The position numbers and the translations under genes were made by a program. Shown here piece by piece: positions 38,890 to 48,268 of a stretch of DNA of 64,000 bases. The DNA comes from Flammula alnicola (Eukaryota; Basidiomycota; Agaricomycetes; Agaricales; Strophariaceae), in contig JADNRV010000274.1 in NCBI GenBank assembly GCA_015499995.1, forward strand, positions 1-64,000. Direction: 5' to 3'. The notes under the pieces were generated by a model that saw only the letters and a list, made by a program, of their open reading frames with translations, was not told the origin of the DNA and did not search any database. Each line of letters opens with the position of its first letter. Position 1 is the stretch's first letter.

Positions 38890-39062
38890 TAGATTAGATT
38901 AGATAACTAGCATCAGAGGCTGTGCATGTCCATAGATAGATGCCAGCGGACTCGTGGTGGAATCACTTCTTGACCTTGCTTGCGGCGCTATACCGCACGG
39001 CGTGCTCGACGCATATCCGAGCCCTCTCTTGCTAGATCAGGACACATTGGACTGCTCAACGG
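38890..39062 (-). repeat. dispersed AGATT-tailed short repeat, copy 3 (SINE-like)
   Basis: It begins with TAGATTAGATTAGAT, then GCATCAGAGGCTGTGCATG, CTTGCTTGCGGCGCTATAC and CGTGCTCGACGCATATCC plus GAGCC. It matches copy 2 over about 160 bp with conserved order. No internal frame is seen. The right edge is approximate. Confidence 0.6.
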
Positions 39063-39507
39063 CACTTGCCGTCCTGCCGTTGTAGGCGTTAAGCGCTGAG
39101 TAAGTCACGCGCCAGTCCCTCCGATGATGCAACTTATACCCAGGATTTACCTATCCCCAGTTCAATCTATCCTCATCCTTGAATGTTTAGTACTTGCTTT
39201 TGACGAGCTGATCTCCCTTCATCGACGCGGTACTTTATGGATTCAGAAATCGTCTCCTTTACTCTCCGCCCAAATGGTCTTGACACATGATGTTATTTGC
39301 ATGTTATGCGCGCGTACGGCATCCGTCACCAATAGCTTCTCAGGCATTCGACATTGTGAACCGCATAATTGTTCTGGTGTGCCTTATTAAAGTTACAGAA
39401 GACCAAAGAAGCATGGTCAAAGGTAAAGTTGCCAAAGTCGAACTGGACGTGTTCCTGATGCCCGACTGCATAAATTCAGCGAGATGAAGTAAAGAAAGGC
39501 CACACTA

Positions 39508-39735
39508 TGGCTGTCCAAATGCACATTTATTCCCACGTGCGCGCCATTTTTGATCGCGTGCGCCAAATGGCCTCAACTCGTTACAGCGGCATTCTTACCA
39601 CTCAGGCTACCGTGTGTATGTATTTTCTGTGTAGTATAGTTCATATAAATTAGAAAATACTCTGTTTTAACCTACATAAGTGCATCCAGTGTCCTCGAGA
39701 ATGTCCTTCCCATCCGGGCCGGGCCGTAGCTGGGC
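39508..39735 (+). repeat. left long inverted repeat of the outer element
   Basis: It matches the reverse complement of about 45450-45678. It contains GCGCGCCATTTTTGATCGCG and CACTCAGGCTACCGTGTG in both copies. Confidence 0.9.
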
Positions 39736-40081
39736 CCATCAATTCCTCGTCAATATTGTACTAAGTACTGGAATTTGAAAATTTCAAGAAACATATAAGT
39801 ACATATATGTAGATTCTAAATAATCACTACAATTATGTCCTGGATAATGCATGAGTTAGACAGTGGAGCAACCAAAACTCTGCTCAATGAAACAAGTGTG
39901 CATTAAGGTAAGAAATGGACACATAATGGATATCCTGATAGTGATAGCTTTCAGGATGTGTTGTATTCACCTTCTTCTATTTGGAGTAGTTCCATAAATA
40001 TTTTTGTTCTATCCTCCACCTTTCAGTCATCAAGTAATCATGTGTAGGTGTGCATCCAAATCCATGTTTTTGAATTTCAAA

Positions 40082-40089
40082 GCCATTCC
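40082..40089. repeat. left 8-bp target-site duplication of the hAT element
   Basis: GCCATTCC directly precedes the TIR start TAGGGATTGTCACGGG; the same eight bases follow the right TIR at 45312-45319. Confidence 0.95.
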
Positions 40090-40193
40090 TAGGGATTGTC
40101 ACGGGTTTGAGAACCCGTGCGGGTTTTGGGTAGGGTACAGTGGGGTAAGGGTATGGGTTGAGTTTTTCTGACCCATACCATACCCGTACCCTC

Positions 40194-40239
40194 AGCAGGG
40201 GTTGGCGGGTTACCCGAGCAGGGGTTGGCGGGTTACCCG
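40194..40239. repeat. two exact 23-bp direct repeats in the hAT left subterminal region
   Basis: AGCAGGGGTTGGCGGGTTAC plus CCG occurs twice without spacer (40194-40216 and 40217-40239). Subterminal repeats of this kind are usual transposase-binding sites in hAT elements; binding here is inference. Confidence 0.85.
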
Positions 40240-40437
40240 CGGTATTTGAGTTTCTAAATCTCGCAGAGGTGGGATATCTAAATATAGTAGATACTTCCGT
40301 CCTTGACCACCATCCGGCTTGCACCAGCCAACTGTACAGTACCTAAATACTTCCGCTTGACCAAAAGAGAAACAACATCCAAATTACCAAACGTTATCCC
40401 AATTCTGAGACATCCATCCATCCAAAAATTACTTGAT

Positions 40438-43400
40438 ATGTCATCCTCGAACGTGGATTCTGCAAACCCTCCTACCATGGTTCGTAAGCGTACTGCTACC
40501 GAGCGTGTCACCGATAATGGCGATCCTCTACTTGCCAACAAAAGGGCACGTGAGGCCGCCAAAAAAGCAACCAATGCACAGGTACGTTAATCTTCAATCT
40601 ATTATGTTCGCTATCTGACATTCAATCTATAGTCTGCATCAGTATCTGCCGCTACCAAAGGAGCCAAAGTGGCTGCGAAAAAAGCGAACCCAGTATGCTT
40701 CGAGATTCTTGAACACTGTCCTGTGCTAAATTTTGACCTTTAGGGAGCAACTGCATCTACAGTGGCCAAGGTGACGACAGCCGCAACCAAAAAAGCAGCC
40801 CCAGTTGCTGCGAAAAAGACATCTCAGGTACATTTTTATTCAGATAACTTTCTAATTGTGCTAACCTTAATCCAAAGCCAACGGCCACTTCACATCACCA
40901 ACGTTCAGTCGAAATTATGGACGTTGACGACGAGGATGATCATAGGCCTCGTAAAACCTTGTCCGTGAAGGTTTCTCACATCCTCGAGCGCGAAAATGGA
41001 AGCGACAGTGTCGACAGCAGCGGGAACGACGACGACGACGAATTGCCTCCATTGTATTATGCCAGTGATAGTGATGACAAAGAAAATGATGGCGAAGAAG
41101 ACGAGCAGGATGTTGAAGAACCCGAGGAGTCTGCAGAGGCAGAATTAAGTCAGTTTTTTAATAACACGTCACATTGCCAGCTTGCTTATACATCAGCAGA
41201 GCGGCTCTCGAAGGACTGGAACTCACCAGTGTATGTGTTCTTTAAGCCTATCCCAGCCATTGAATACATCAAGGAAAGGCGTGTCCACGTCTTTGAGTGT
41301 GCCGCTAAGCACTGCAAGGGACGCGGTAATGGTCGTCAAGTTCGCCGCTACCTTGACACCGGTGATGCGAAATCTACAAGCAACCTTCGCAAACATGCGA
41401 AGATTTGCTGGGGTGAAGAAGCTGTCGCTGCCGCAGATGGGACACGCGATGTGACAGCTGCCCGAGAGGCACTAGGAAAGCTAAAGAATGTTGATAGTTC
41501 GATCACTGCAGCTTTCGAGAGAATTGCGAAAGGAAAAGTGACTTACAGTCATCGCCAACATACGAAGACAGAGTCTCGGTATGTTCTGTAATGTTTATCT
41601 CAAACCGACTTCTGATATGTCTTGAACAGTGCAGAAATCGTCCGGTGGGTTGCAGAGAGTAAGCGACCTTTCCAGATTGTAAACGACCGTGGCTTTCAGT
41701 CTTTGATGAAAACGGGGCGACCTGACTATCATATACCATCTGCTGAGACCGTTTCTCGTGACATTAAGAAGGTCTTTGTTCATGTCCGCCAGCGTATTGC
41801 GAAAATGCTACAGGTACAGTTATATTAATCTCTGATAGCATAGATTATAAGTGCTGACTTACGTAGGAATACGATGGGGCCTTGAACTTCGCAACCGATG
41901 CTTGGACATCTCCCAACCATAAAGCCTACGTGGCTATAACTGTGCACTTCGAACATGAAGGCATCCCGATCTCGATGCTCCTCGATCTCGTTGAGGTTGC
42001 AAAGTCGCACTCTGGCATTAACTTGGCCAGTGCATTCGCCAATGTCCTTCATGAATTTGGTATCAGCGATAAGGTATGGGTCAATCTAGAGGAATAGTAC
42101 TCAAACTCACCTGGTAATTCTGTTTCAGATCCTTAGTATCACTTGCGACAATGCCACAAATAACGATACAATGATTTCCGAGCTTGCCACACTTCTCGAC
42201 ACGTTCCCTGGTGCAGCAAACCAAACACGATGCTTCTTGCACATCGTCAACCTAGTTGCGAAGAGTGTCCTACGTCAATTTGAGCCACCCAAAACCAAGG
42301 ACAACAACCTACTCAGTGATGCAGCGCAAGAGCTTGCTGCGTTAGCAACAGATCTGGAGAGCACTGATGATGGCGATGTCATGGACAATGAGGAGGAAGC
42401 ATTAGATGAAGTGGAGGATGATGATGAGGACAGACTTCAGGACGAGCACAACGGTATGTCTGTTGTGGAAATCGCGATGCTGGAGGAGAGCGTGCAGCCA
42501 GTTCGATTGGTGCTGGCGAAGGCAAGTCATTTCAAACTCCGCTTCGATTTCTTATCAGTGATCACTTATGTTGATCGTCTCAGCTTCGTAAAATTGCATT
42601 CACCATTAAGAACTCCACTACCATTATCCTCCCCGAATGGAACTCGACACTCGAGGAGCTCGAGCTCAATTCTCACATGATGCCACGGGACGTTTCGACC
42701 CGCTGGAACTCAACATTCGACATGATCGACTTTGCCCTCCAGTACCGTGCGGCTATCGATGCTATTACCGGCAATCGCGACATGAATATGCGCAAACTTG
42801 AACTCGATGAAAATGAATGGGCCATTGCATTAGAGCTAAGAGATACGCTGAAGGTAAGTAATATAATTCTCTAACTACATTTCTCGACTGACTTTCATTG
42901 CATATAGATCTTCAAACACGCAACACTCTTCTTCTCACGAGACACCCCAAGCATCAGCACAGTTATTCCTGCCATGGACCGTATCGACGAGCATTTAGCC
43001 ACATCAGCAGAAAGTGCTGGTTATTCGGCCGCCATTCGTTCAGCGCTCGCCATCGGGAAGAAGACTCTAAACCGTTATTATAACAAGACTGATCATTCCG
43101 AGGTATATCGCATTGCTATGGGTGAGTTTTATTTAATCTCACCGTTCATCTCTCTTGTTTTTAAACTCTCGTTGTAGTCCTTCATCCTCGACATAAACTC
43201 CAGTATTTCAAAGTTGCTGGCTGGGAAGACGGATGGATTGAAACCGCACGCAATATTGTCCGCGAAGAGTTCGATCGAATGTATGCTTTCATGGACATCG
43301 ATGTCGAAGTCGATGTTGCCAAGGTAAGGTTTTTTAATACATCCTTTTCAGACTTGGAGATAACGTCTTAAACTTTAGACCCCAACCTCCACTTCAGAGT

Positions 43401-43864
43401 CAAAAAACATGTTTGACTCGTTACCGGCTCTCAGTGCCCCTGCTGCGACTGAGCTGCGTGACGAGCTTGAACGCTATCTCAGCACCGACCCAGAACACGT
43501 CACTGATCCTATTGGATGGTGGTACGAGAGGAGGGTTGCATACCCTCGTCTTCATCGTATGGCTTTGGATTACTTAACAATTCCTGGTGCGTCTCAAACT
43601 ATTACACTAATAATCTTAACTAACTTCACTTTAGCAACTTCCGTTGATGTTGAACGTGTATTTAGCAAAGGGCGGCTCCTCCTCTCCCACGTTCGTAGCC
43701 GCCTCTCTGTCCAATCCACCCGTGCATTGATGTGTCTCGGAGGTTGGAGCCTTCGAGGATTTGTGAAGGATTCCGATGTCAAGGCCGTCACTTCATTGCC
43801 TGAAGTTGCACGTAACACGTCTGAGGAGGCACTGGCATTGGATTGGGATGCCATTCTTGACTAG
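40438..43864 (+). CDS. hAT transposase
   Basis: Multi-exon transposase of about 930 residues catalysing cut-and-paste transposition. It starts MSSSNVDSANPPTMVRKR, a basic Lys/Ala-rich N-terminus (AAKKA, VAAKKANP). An acidic stretch (DDDDELPP, DGEEDEQDVEEPEESAEAE) precedes a BED-like zinc finger with FECAAKHC and STSNLRKHAKICW. The catalytic RNase H-like domain has NFATDAWTSPNHKAYVAITV with the first Asp, then ITCDNATNND with the second. The cysteine/histidine motif TRCFLHIVNLVAKS and the DVSTRWNSTFDMI block follow. The C-terminal hATC dimerisation region reads WWYERRVAYPRLHRMALDYL, SVDVERVFSKGRLLLSHVRS and LSVQSTRALMCLGGW. One intron (42522-42583) has a GC-AG boundary. No internal stop remains after splicing, so it may be active. 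The stop TAG is at 43862-43864. Confidence 0.93.
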
Positions 43865-45294
43865 TAACTAATTGTGTCGCATGGATAATAAAAGACACCA
43901 ACTTTATTGCAATATATCTAGATGTCTACCATCTACGTAAAGTGTGGGCCAGGTAGTCGAGAATAGGGCAAAGACTTGTCAGAGAGTCACCGTGTGCTGC
44001 CCCCGATCCTTCGCCACTGACTTGCTGCTGATATCTCGAATGCCGTCTGGGATGTGTACAGTCAGTCATCAGCATGGCCGTCTCGTAAAAGTAAGTAACG
44101 ATCCACACTCACCGCGATATCGATGCTGAATCCCACCTGAACACCACGTCGCACAGCCCTCAAGCAATGGCCGCCCGAGCTCCAGCGTGTACATGTCCAT
44201 ATCCTATGCCACGGCAAGCCCATCCTAGCCATGCATCTTTCGTTCTCGTGCTGACCAGCCCAGCCTCATTCGTCGACCCAGCGAGCCCTCAAGCACGTGC
44301 CGTACGCGAGAGGCGGTGGGGGTACCCTCAGTGTTGTTAAACTGCATAAGAGGGGTATACGCTCATTGCTGCCGGAGCAGAGGCAGCGGGTTGAGAGGAA
44401 GGAGGCTGCGGTCGTGGAAGCAGCGGGGCAGTTGTCGTGGTCGTGGAGGCCATGCGGAGACTGTACGAGTGAGCACGAAGCTCGTTCGTGCTCGACGTAG
44501 CTGCAGAGGAGGCTTGAGAGCGAGGGAATGGACGCGGGGGGTTGTGGATGCAGCAAAGCGGCTGCACGAACGAACGTGAAGCTCGTTCATTCTCGATGCC
44601 TCCAGAGTGGAGGCAGCGAACTGGGGTCGTTTGCAGGATGGATGCCACGGTTGTGAATGTGGCGGAGTGGCTGCATGGGCGAGCATGAAGCTCTTGCACG
44701 CTAGATGCCGCCGGAGTGGAGGCAGCAGGTTGAGAGGACAGAGCTGCGGTTGTGGACACGGCGAGGCGGCTGTCGTGGCCGTGGAGGTCGTGCGGCAGCG
44801 GATGAGCGAGCACGAAGCACGTTCATGCTCGACGTCGCTGCAGGAGGTGGCGGCGGGGAGGATGGATGTGGCAGTTATAGACCTTGGGTGCTCTGTGTAA
44901 GGGAAATCCGTGTGTTAGTTGGGGATTTCAAATGGGCGTCGGATGACGCACCTGTGGGATCTCCCACTCCATGGGTCTTCCCTTCTGGTCCTATCTCTCC
45001 GTTCCATCGTCTGCGAGTGAAAGAGCTCCAAATTGTGATAGCAGCGGAGCGATAAGATAAGAGACGCTGAACATCAACCGTGTGAACACTTACACGGTTG
45101 ATGGGCGTTTCGGCACCCGCGTGAATTTCCTGCGGACCCGCACATGTTTGTATACCCGTGAATTCCACGAGACCCTTGCTATACCCGTGAAACCCCCAAA
45201 ACCCCTACCCTAACCCACAGAAACCCTTACCCTTGGTGGTGGGTACGGGTTTGCCTGGGTAAGGGTCCGGGTAGCCCTGGAATACCCCAGGGTT
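43865..45294. other. noncoding right third of the hAT element
   Basis: This is sequence after the transposase stop. It holds imperfect tandem repeats at 44330-44870 and GGGT/ACCC-rich subterminal DNA at 45080-45294. Frames here are by-products of the repeats. Confidence 0.6.
44330..44870. repeat. imperfect tandem repeats of about 115-150 bp with internal hairpins
   Basis: Four diverged units share GGAGGCAGCGGGTTGAGAGG-like starts, GCTGCGGTTGTGG-like centres and GAGCACGAAGCTCGTTCGTG-like ends. The end motif is self-complementary (GAGCACGAA with TTCGTGCTC), so several units could form a hairpin. It is GC-rich compared with the transposase gene. Confidence 0.7.
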
Positions 45295-45311
45295 ACCCGT
45301 GACAATCCCTA

Positions 45312-45319
45312 GCCATTCC
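45312..45319. repeat. right 8-bp target-site duplication of the hAT element
   Basis: GCCATTCC directly follows the right terminus ACAATCCCTA and equals the left copy at 40082-40089. Confidence 0.95.
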
Positions 45320-45449
45320 AAACCTGAGGTGTTTCCAATTCACACAAACATTTTAAAAGCTTAACAGGATGCTTCAACAGAGCAAAGGACTTATGACAAC
45401 ACATTTGTTCGTGCTCCCAGTACTTAGTGGTGTTGATAAGGACTTAATG

Positions 45450-45678
45450 GATCCGGCTATGGCCCGGTCCGGATGGGAAGGACATTCTTGAGGATGCTGG
45501 GTGCACTTATGTAGGTTAAAACAGAGTATTTTCTAATTTATATGAACTATACTACACAGAAAATACATACACACGGTAGCCTGAGTGGTAAGAATGTCGC
45601 TGTAACGAGTTGAGACCATTTGGCGCGCGCGATCAAAAATGGCGCGCACGTGGGAATAAATGTGCATTTGGACAGCCA
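45450..45678 (-). repeat. right long inverted repeat of the outer element
   Basis: Reverse complement of 39508-39735 with a handful of substitutions; it ends at GGACAGCCA followed by TA. Confidence 0.9.
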
Positions 45679-45680
45679 TA

Positions 45681-46130
45681 CCACATTCTCACAGGCTGGA
45701 CGCATCATCCATTTCGCTTGGATTGAATAACAAGCTAGTGCCTTTTTATGGCTGCCGGTGCAGAAATCAGAAGGTAAATACCACTTTTGCTCCGTTCCTA
45801 GAGACAGTTGGTTTTACTAACAATAAGCAGTACTAATGTTGATGATCTTCATCTCAATGCCACCAGCACTCGAGCAGCCGCCCGCAGACCACCTGACGAA
45901 AGGTTCTCCTCTCTAGCGATGTCAAAAGGTGACAGTGTTGATATTTTACGCGCTACAGAATTACAGGAACCTTCCATAGTGCCTCAGTATGACCGGTGTC
46001 AGGATTGGCAGACCAACGTTGACAGTTGTTGACCTGTCCCTGGGATTGACGCGATTTGCAAAGTTATAAAGACAATGTTTTCTTTCACTCAGGAATTCGA
46101 GAATTTCATTGATCTGCTCCAGTCGTTCAG
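45681..46130. other. intergenic / promoter region of the WSC gene
   Basis: No gene was called. TTATAAAG at about 46064-46071, about 60 bp before the ATG, is a possible TATA box. A 74-codon frame (45808-46032) ends before the gene and has no recognisable product. Confidence 0.4.
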
Positions 46131-47960
46131 ATGGCAGCCTCTATCTGCTTCCTCATCTCAACCCTTATTTTTACAGGACTTACTTCCATTCAGGTATCAA
46201 AAATTTCCTCTCATCGACTACGAAATCCGCTAAAATCCCAACTTCTAGCCATTCGCTCGAGCCTTGCAAGTATTGGACACGAGACAGGCCACTGATACTA
46301 ATGGTCCACCTCCGGGATGGAGCTTTGTTGGATGCTATACGTAAGTCCTGCAGAAGAAGGGCGGTTTTCTCGAGCAATGTGTTGATATTGATGAATCTTT
46401 GTCCAGTGACAGTGCCGGCGATAGAACTCTCATGGCGGCGTCTTTTGTCAATACGATGAGCATGACACCTGCATTGTGTATCGAGTTCTGCTCAGATCCG
46501 AACAATTTCAATCCAAGTAATGGATTCGCCGGTGTCGAATTTGAGCAGGTAAGTCCTGCTGGCTCCTGCTGGACTCTTACTCGATAACATTTGCTAATTT
46601 TGTACTTGAAGGAATGCTGTACGTCCGGTTGGATTTATGGCCAATGATCCAGCTGAATTTTAGAATCCAGACTGCGACGGTGTAATTCAGCTATCGGCAA
46701 ATCTTACAGATCCCGGCGACTGCAACTTGCCTTGTAAAGGCGACAATACGCTCACATGTGGAGGGAGTAACCGCATCAGCATTTTCACGAATCGCACCCC
46801 GTCGCCGAAAATCCCAACCGCGGCCTTGCCCCGCGTGTCCGGATTCGACGGGTTGTTGCTCCCTCTCTGGCAATATGTGGGATGCTATAGGTAGGATCTT
46901 GTGCCTGTCTACCAGTGGGTTCCTTTCATGCTTATGTACCCTTAATCAAGCGATGGTCCGAATCGTAGCCTTGAAAGGATGGCCGGAACGGTTGACATAA
47001 ACTTATGCCCGTTGATTTGTCAGAACGCATTCCCTGATGCCACGACGTTGTTTTCAGGCAGCGAATTTGGACACGAATGCTGTGAGTTTCTGTAAAAAAA
47101 ATTACTATCATTATTAACTGACCTCCATGCGACAGGGTGTGGACGCTCTATCGCTAGCACTGCACAGAGGCTTCCAGATATCGCATGCGAGTCTATGGGG
47201 TGCTTCGGCTTTAACGACCAGGCTTGCAGTGGCAAATTTATCATGGCCATATATGAGATGTTACCGCTGGTACTCACACCTTCTCAGGGATGCCACCTGA
47301 CCACATTGTCTCAGTCATTCAAGCTCGATGCCGTATTCATTGATAGTCCATCTGAGCGCGTTCCTATTACAATGACGGGTATAGAGCACCACCGAATTCC
47401 CACTGGTGCTTTTACCTTTACCACCACCACGGAAGCCGGTATCCTCTCGGTATGTCTCTTCTGTCAATGAGCTTCGTTTTGGTCTCTGAAAAATATTCCA
47501 CCCAGGTCTGCCCGACTTGCCCAAATCCGGTTTCCTTCAATCTCACAGAAGCCACTTTAGTTCCCAACCTTAACGCCGGCACGGCGATAAACAACCTTTC
47601 AGTGGTCCATCCTGGCGGAACAACGAATTTCGTCGAAATTACGGATAGTCTACGAATATTCGGTGGATATTGCTCGACGGTAAGAAATAATCATGATTTT
47701 TAAACCGGATCAGTGCTTACGAATTTTGGAATTTGCAGAATAGCAGATTTAATATGGGAGCATTGGCGCTTACGACGACGTTTGTCCACTCACCACCGAT
47801 TTCTGCTCCACCGAATACCATTCTGGATCCAACCATTCCCTGGGCCCTTTGCTCTAATGGAACTGCGGGTGGACGGCTGGACATTGTATTCAAACAACTT
47901 CTATTGCAGCCTGGATTTAATCTCACCAATTGCCGAGATGTGGAGTTACAGATGGTTTGA
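46131..47960 (+). CDS. secreted protein with two WSC domains
   Basis: It starts MAASICFLISTLIFTGLTSI, a clear signal peptide, so the protein is probably secreted. WSC domain 1 begins GWSFVGCYTDSAGDRTL and continues PALCIEFC, GFAGVEFEQECYCDG and CKGDNTLTCGGSNRISIF; ECYCDG arises only if the intron ends at AATCCAG near 46667. WSC domain 2 begins WQYVGCYSDGPNRSL and continues INLCPLICQNA, FGHECWCG and MGCFGFNDQACSGKFIMAIYE, somewhat degenerate after the cysteine pair. WSC domains bind cell-wall carbohydrate in fungal wall-stress sensors and in some extracellular enzymes. The C-terminal 200 residues (after SQGCHLTTLSQSFKLDA) hold no catalytic motif I recognise and lack a transmembrane helix. The stop TGA is at 47958-47960. 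About nine short introns occur. Confidence 0.82.
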
Positions 47961-48268
47961 CAGAAGCTACCTCAAAAGAGGTCAAGCTGCCCGTCCGAGG
48001 CAATATCTATACATTATTAATTCAAGGGCCTAAAAACCTCGTCGTTTATTGCTCTCGTACTCTGTGCTATGTCATCGGAACTGGTAACGCTTTAATGTGG
48101 GTATCTTGTCTGAAGCAATGAATTTCTGGGTAATTATATCGCGCCCTCAAGATATGGCGTATGATGCCGTCGGCACAGGTCGGCACTTGCCGGCAATGGG
48201 CGCTTGTGGGCGAAGAATTCAAGTTGAGCGTCCTTTTCATGTTGCTTTCTTTCACTCGTCGTGTTGCC
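47961..48268. other. intergenic region between WSC gene and F-box gene
   Basis: Short spacer of about 300 bp; no gene or repeat was recognised. Confidence 0.5.

Larger units (their letters stand above)
38347..39507. other. intergenic region with uncertain reading frame and repeat
   Basis: It contains a 153-codon minus-strand frame (38356-38817), a 38-bp palindrome and the third dispersed repeat. From 39110 to 39480 no gene was recognised. Confidence 0.45.
40090..45311 (+). mobile_element. hAT-superfamily DNA transposon, apparently complete
   Basis: 5222-bp element bounded by the terminal inverted repeat TAGGGATTGTCACGGGT (reverse complement at 45295-45311) and a perfect 8-bp duplication GCCATTCC, both diagnostic of hAT elements. 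It contains one multi-exon transposase gene in its left two thirds and a noncoding, repeat-rich right third. Subterminal GGGTAC/GTACCC and ACCCGT words recur at both ends, including an exact two-copy 23-bp direct repeat at 40194-40239. Exact duplication and an open transposase frame suggest recent mobility. It sits inside the outer TA-flanked element. Confidence 0.95.
39508..45678. mobile_element. TA-flanked long-inverted-repeat element (outer, host of the hAT insertion)
   Basis: The two ends are inverted copies of one another, both beginning TGGCTGTCCAAATGCACAT at the outer edge and staying highly similar for about 225 bp (39508-39735 and about 45450-45678). Only scattered substitutions are visible. 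Similarity continues weakly inward to the ACTAAGTACTGG word. Both outer edges are bordered by TA (39506-39507 and 45679-45680), as expected for Tc1/mariner-like target duplication. Without the nested hAT the element would be about 940 bp with no coding capacity, so it is likely a non-autonomous long-TIR MITE. The superfamily is inference from the TA borders. Confidence 0.85.

Noticed and set aside
40303..40437. Upstream in-frame ATG for the hAT transposase
   Set aside because: It would add 45 residues unlike the basic N-terminus usual for these proteins; the ATG at 40438 gives the natural MSSSN start.
44266..44900. Several 90-160 codon frames on both strands
   Set aside because: They follow the imperfect tandem repeats in the hAT noncoding third and consist of repetitive Ser/Ala/Pro or Arg/Gly text.
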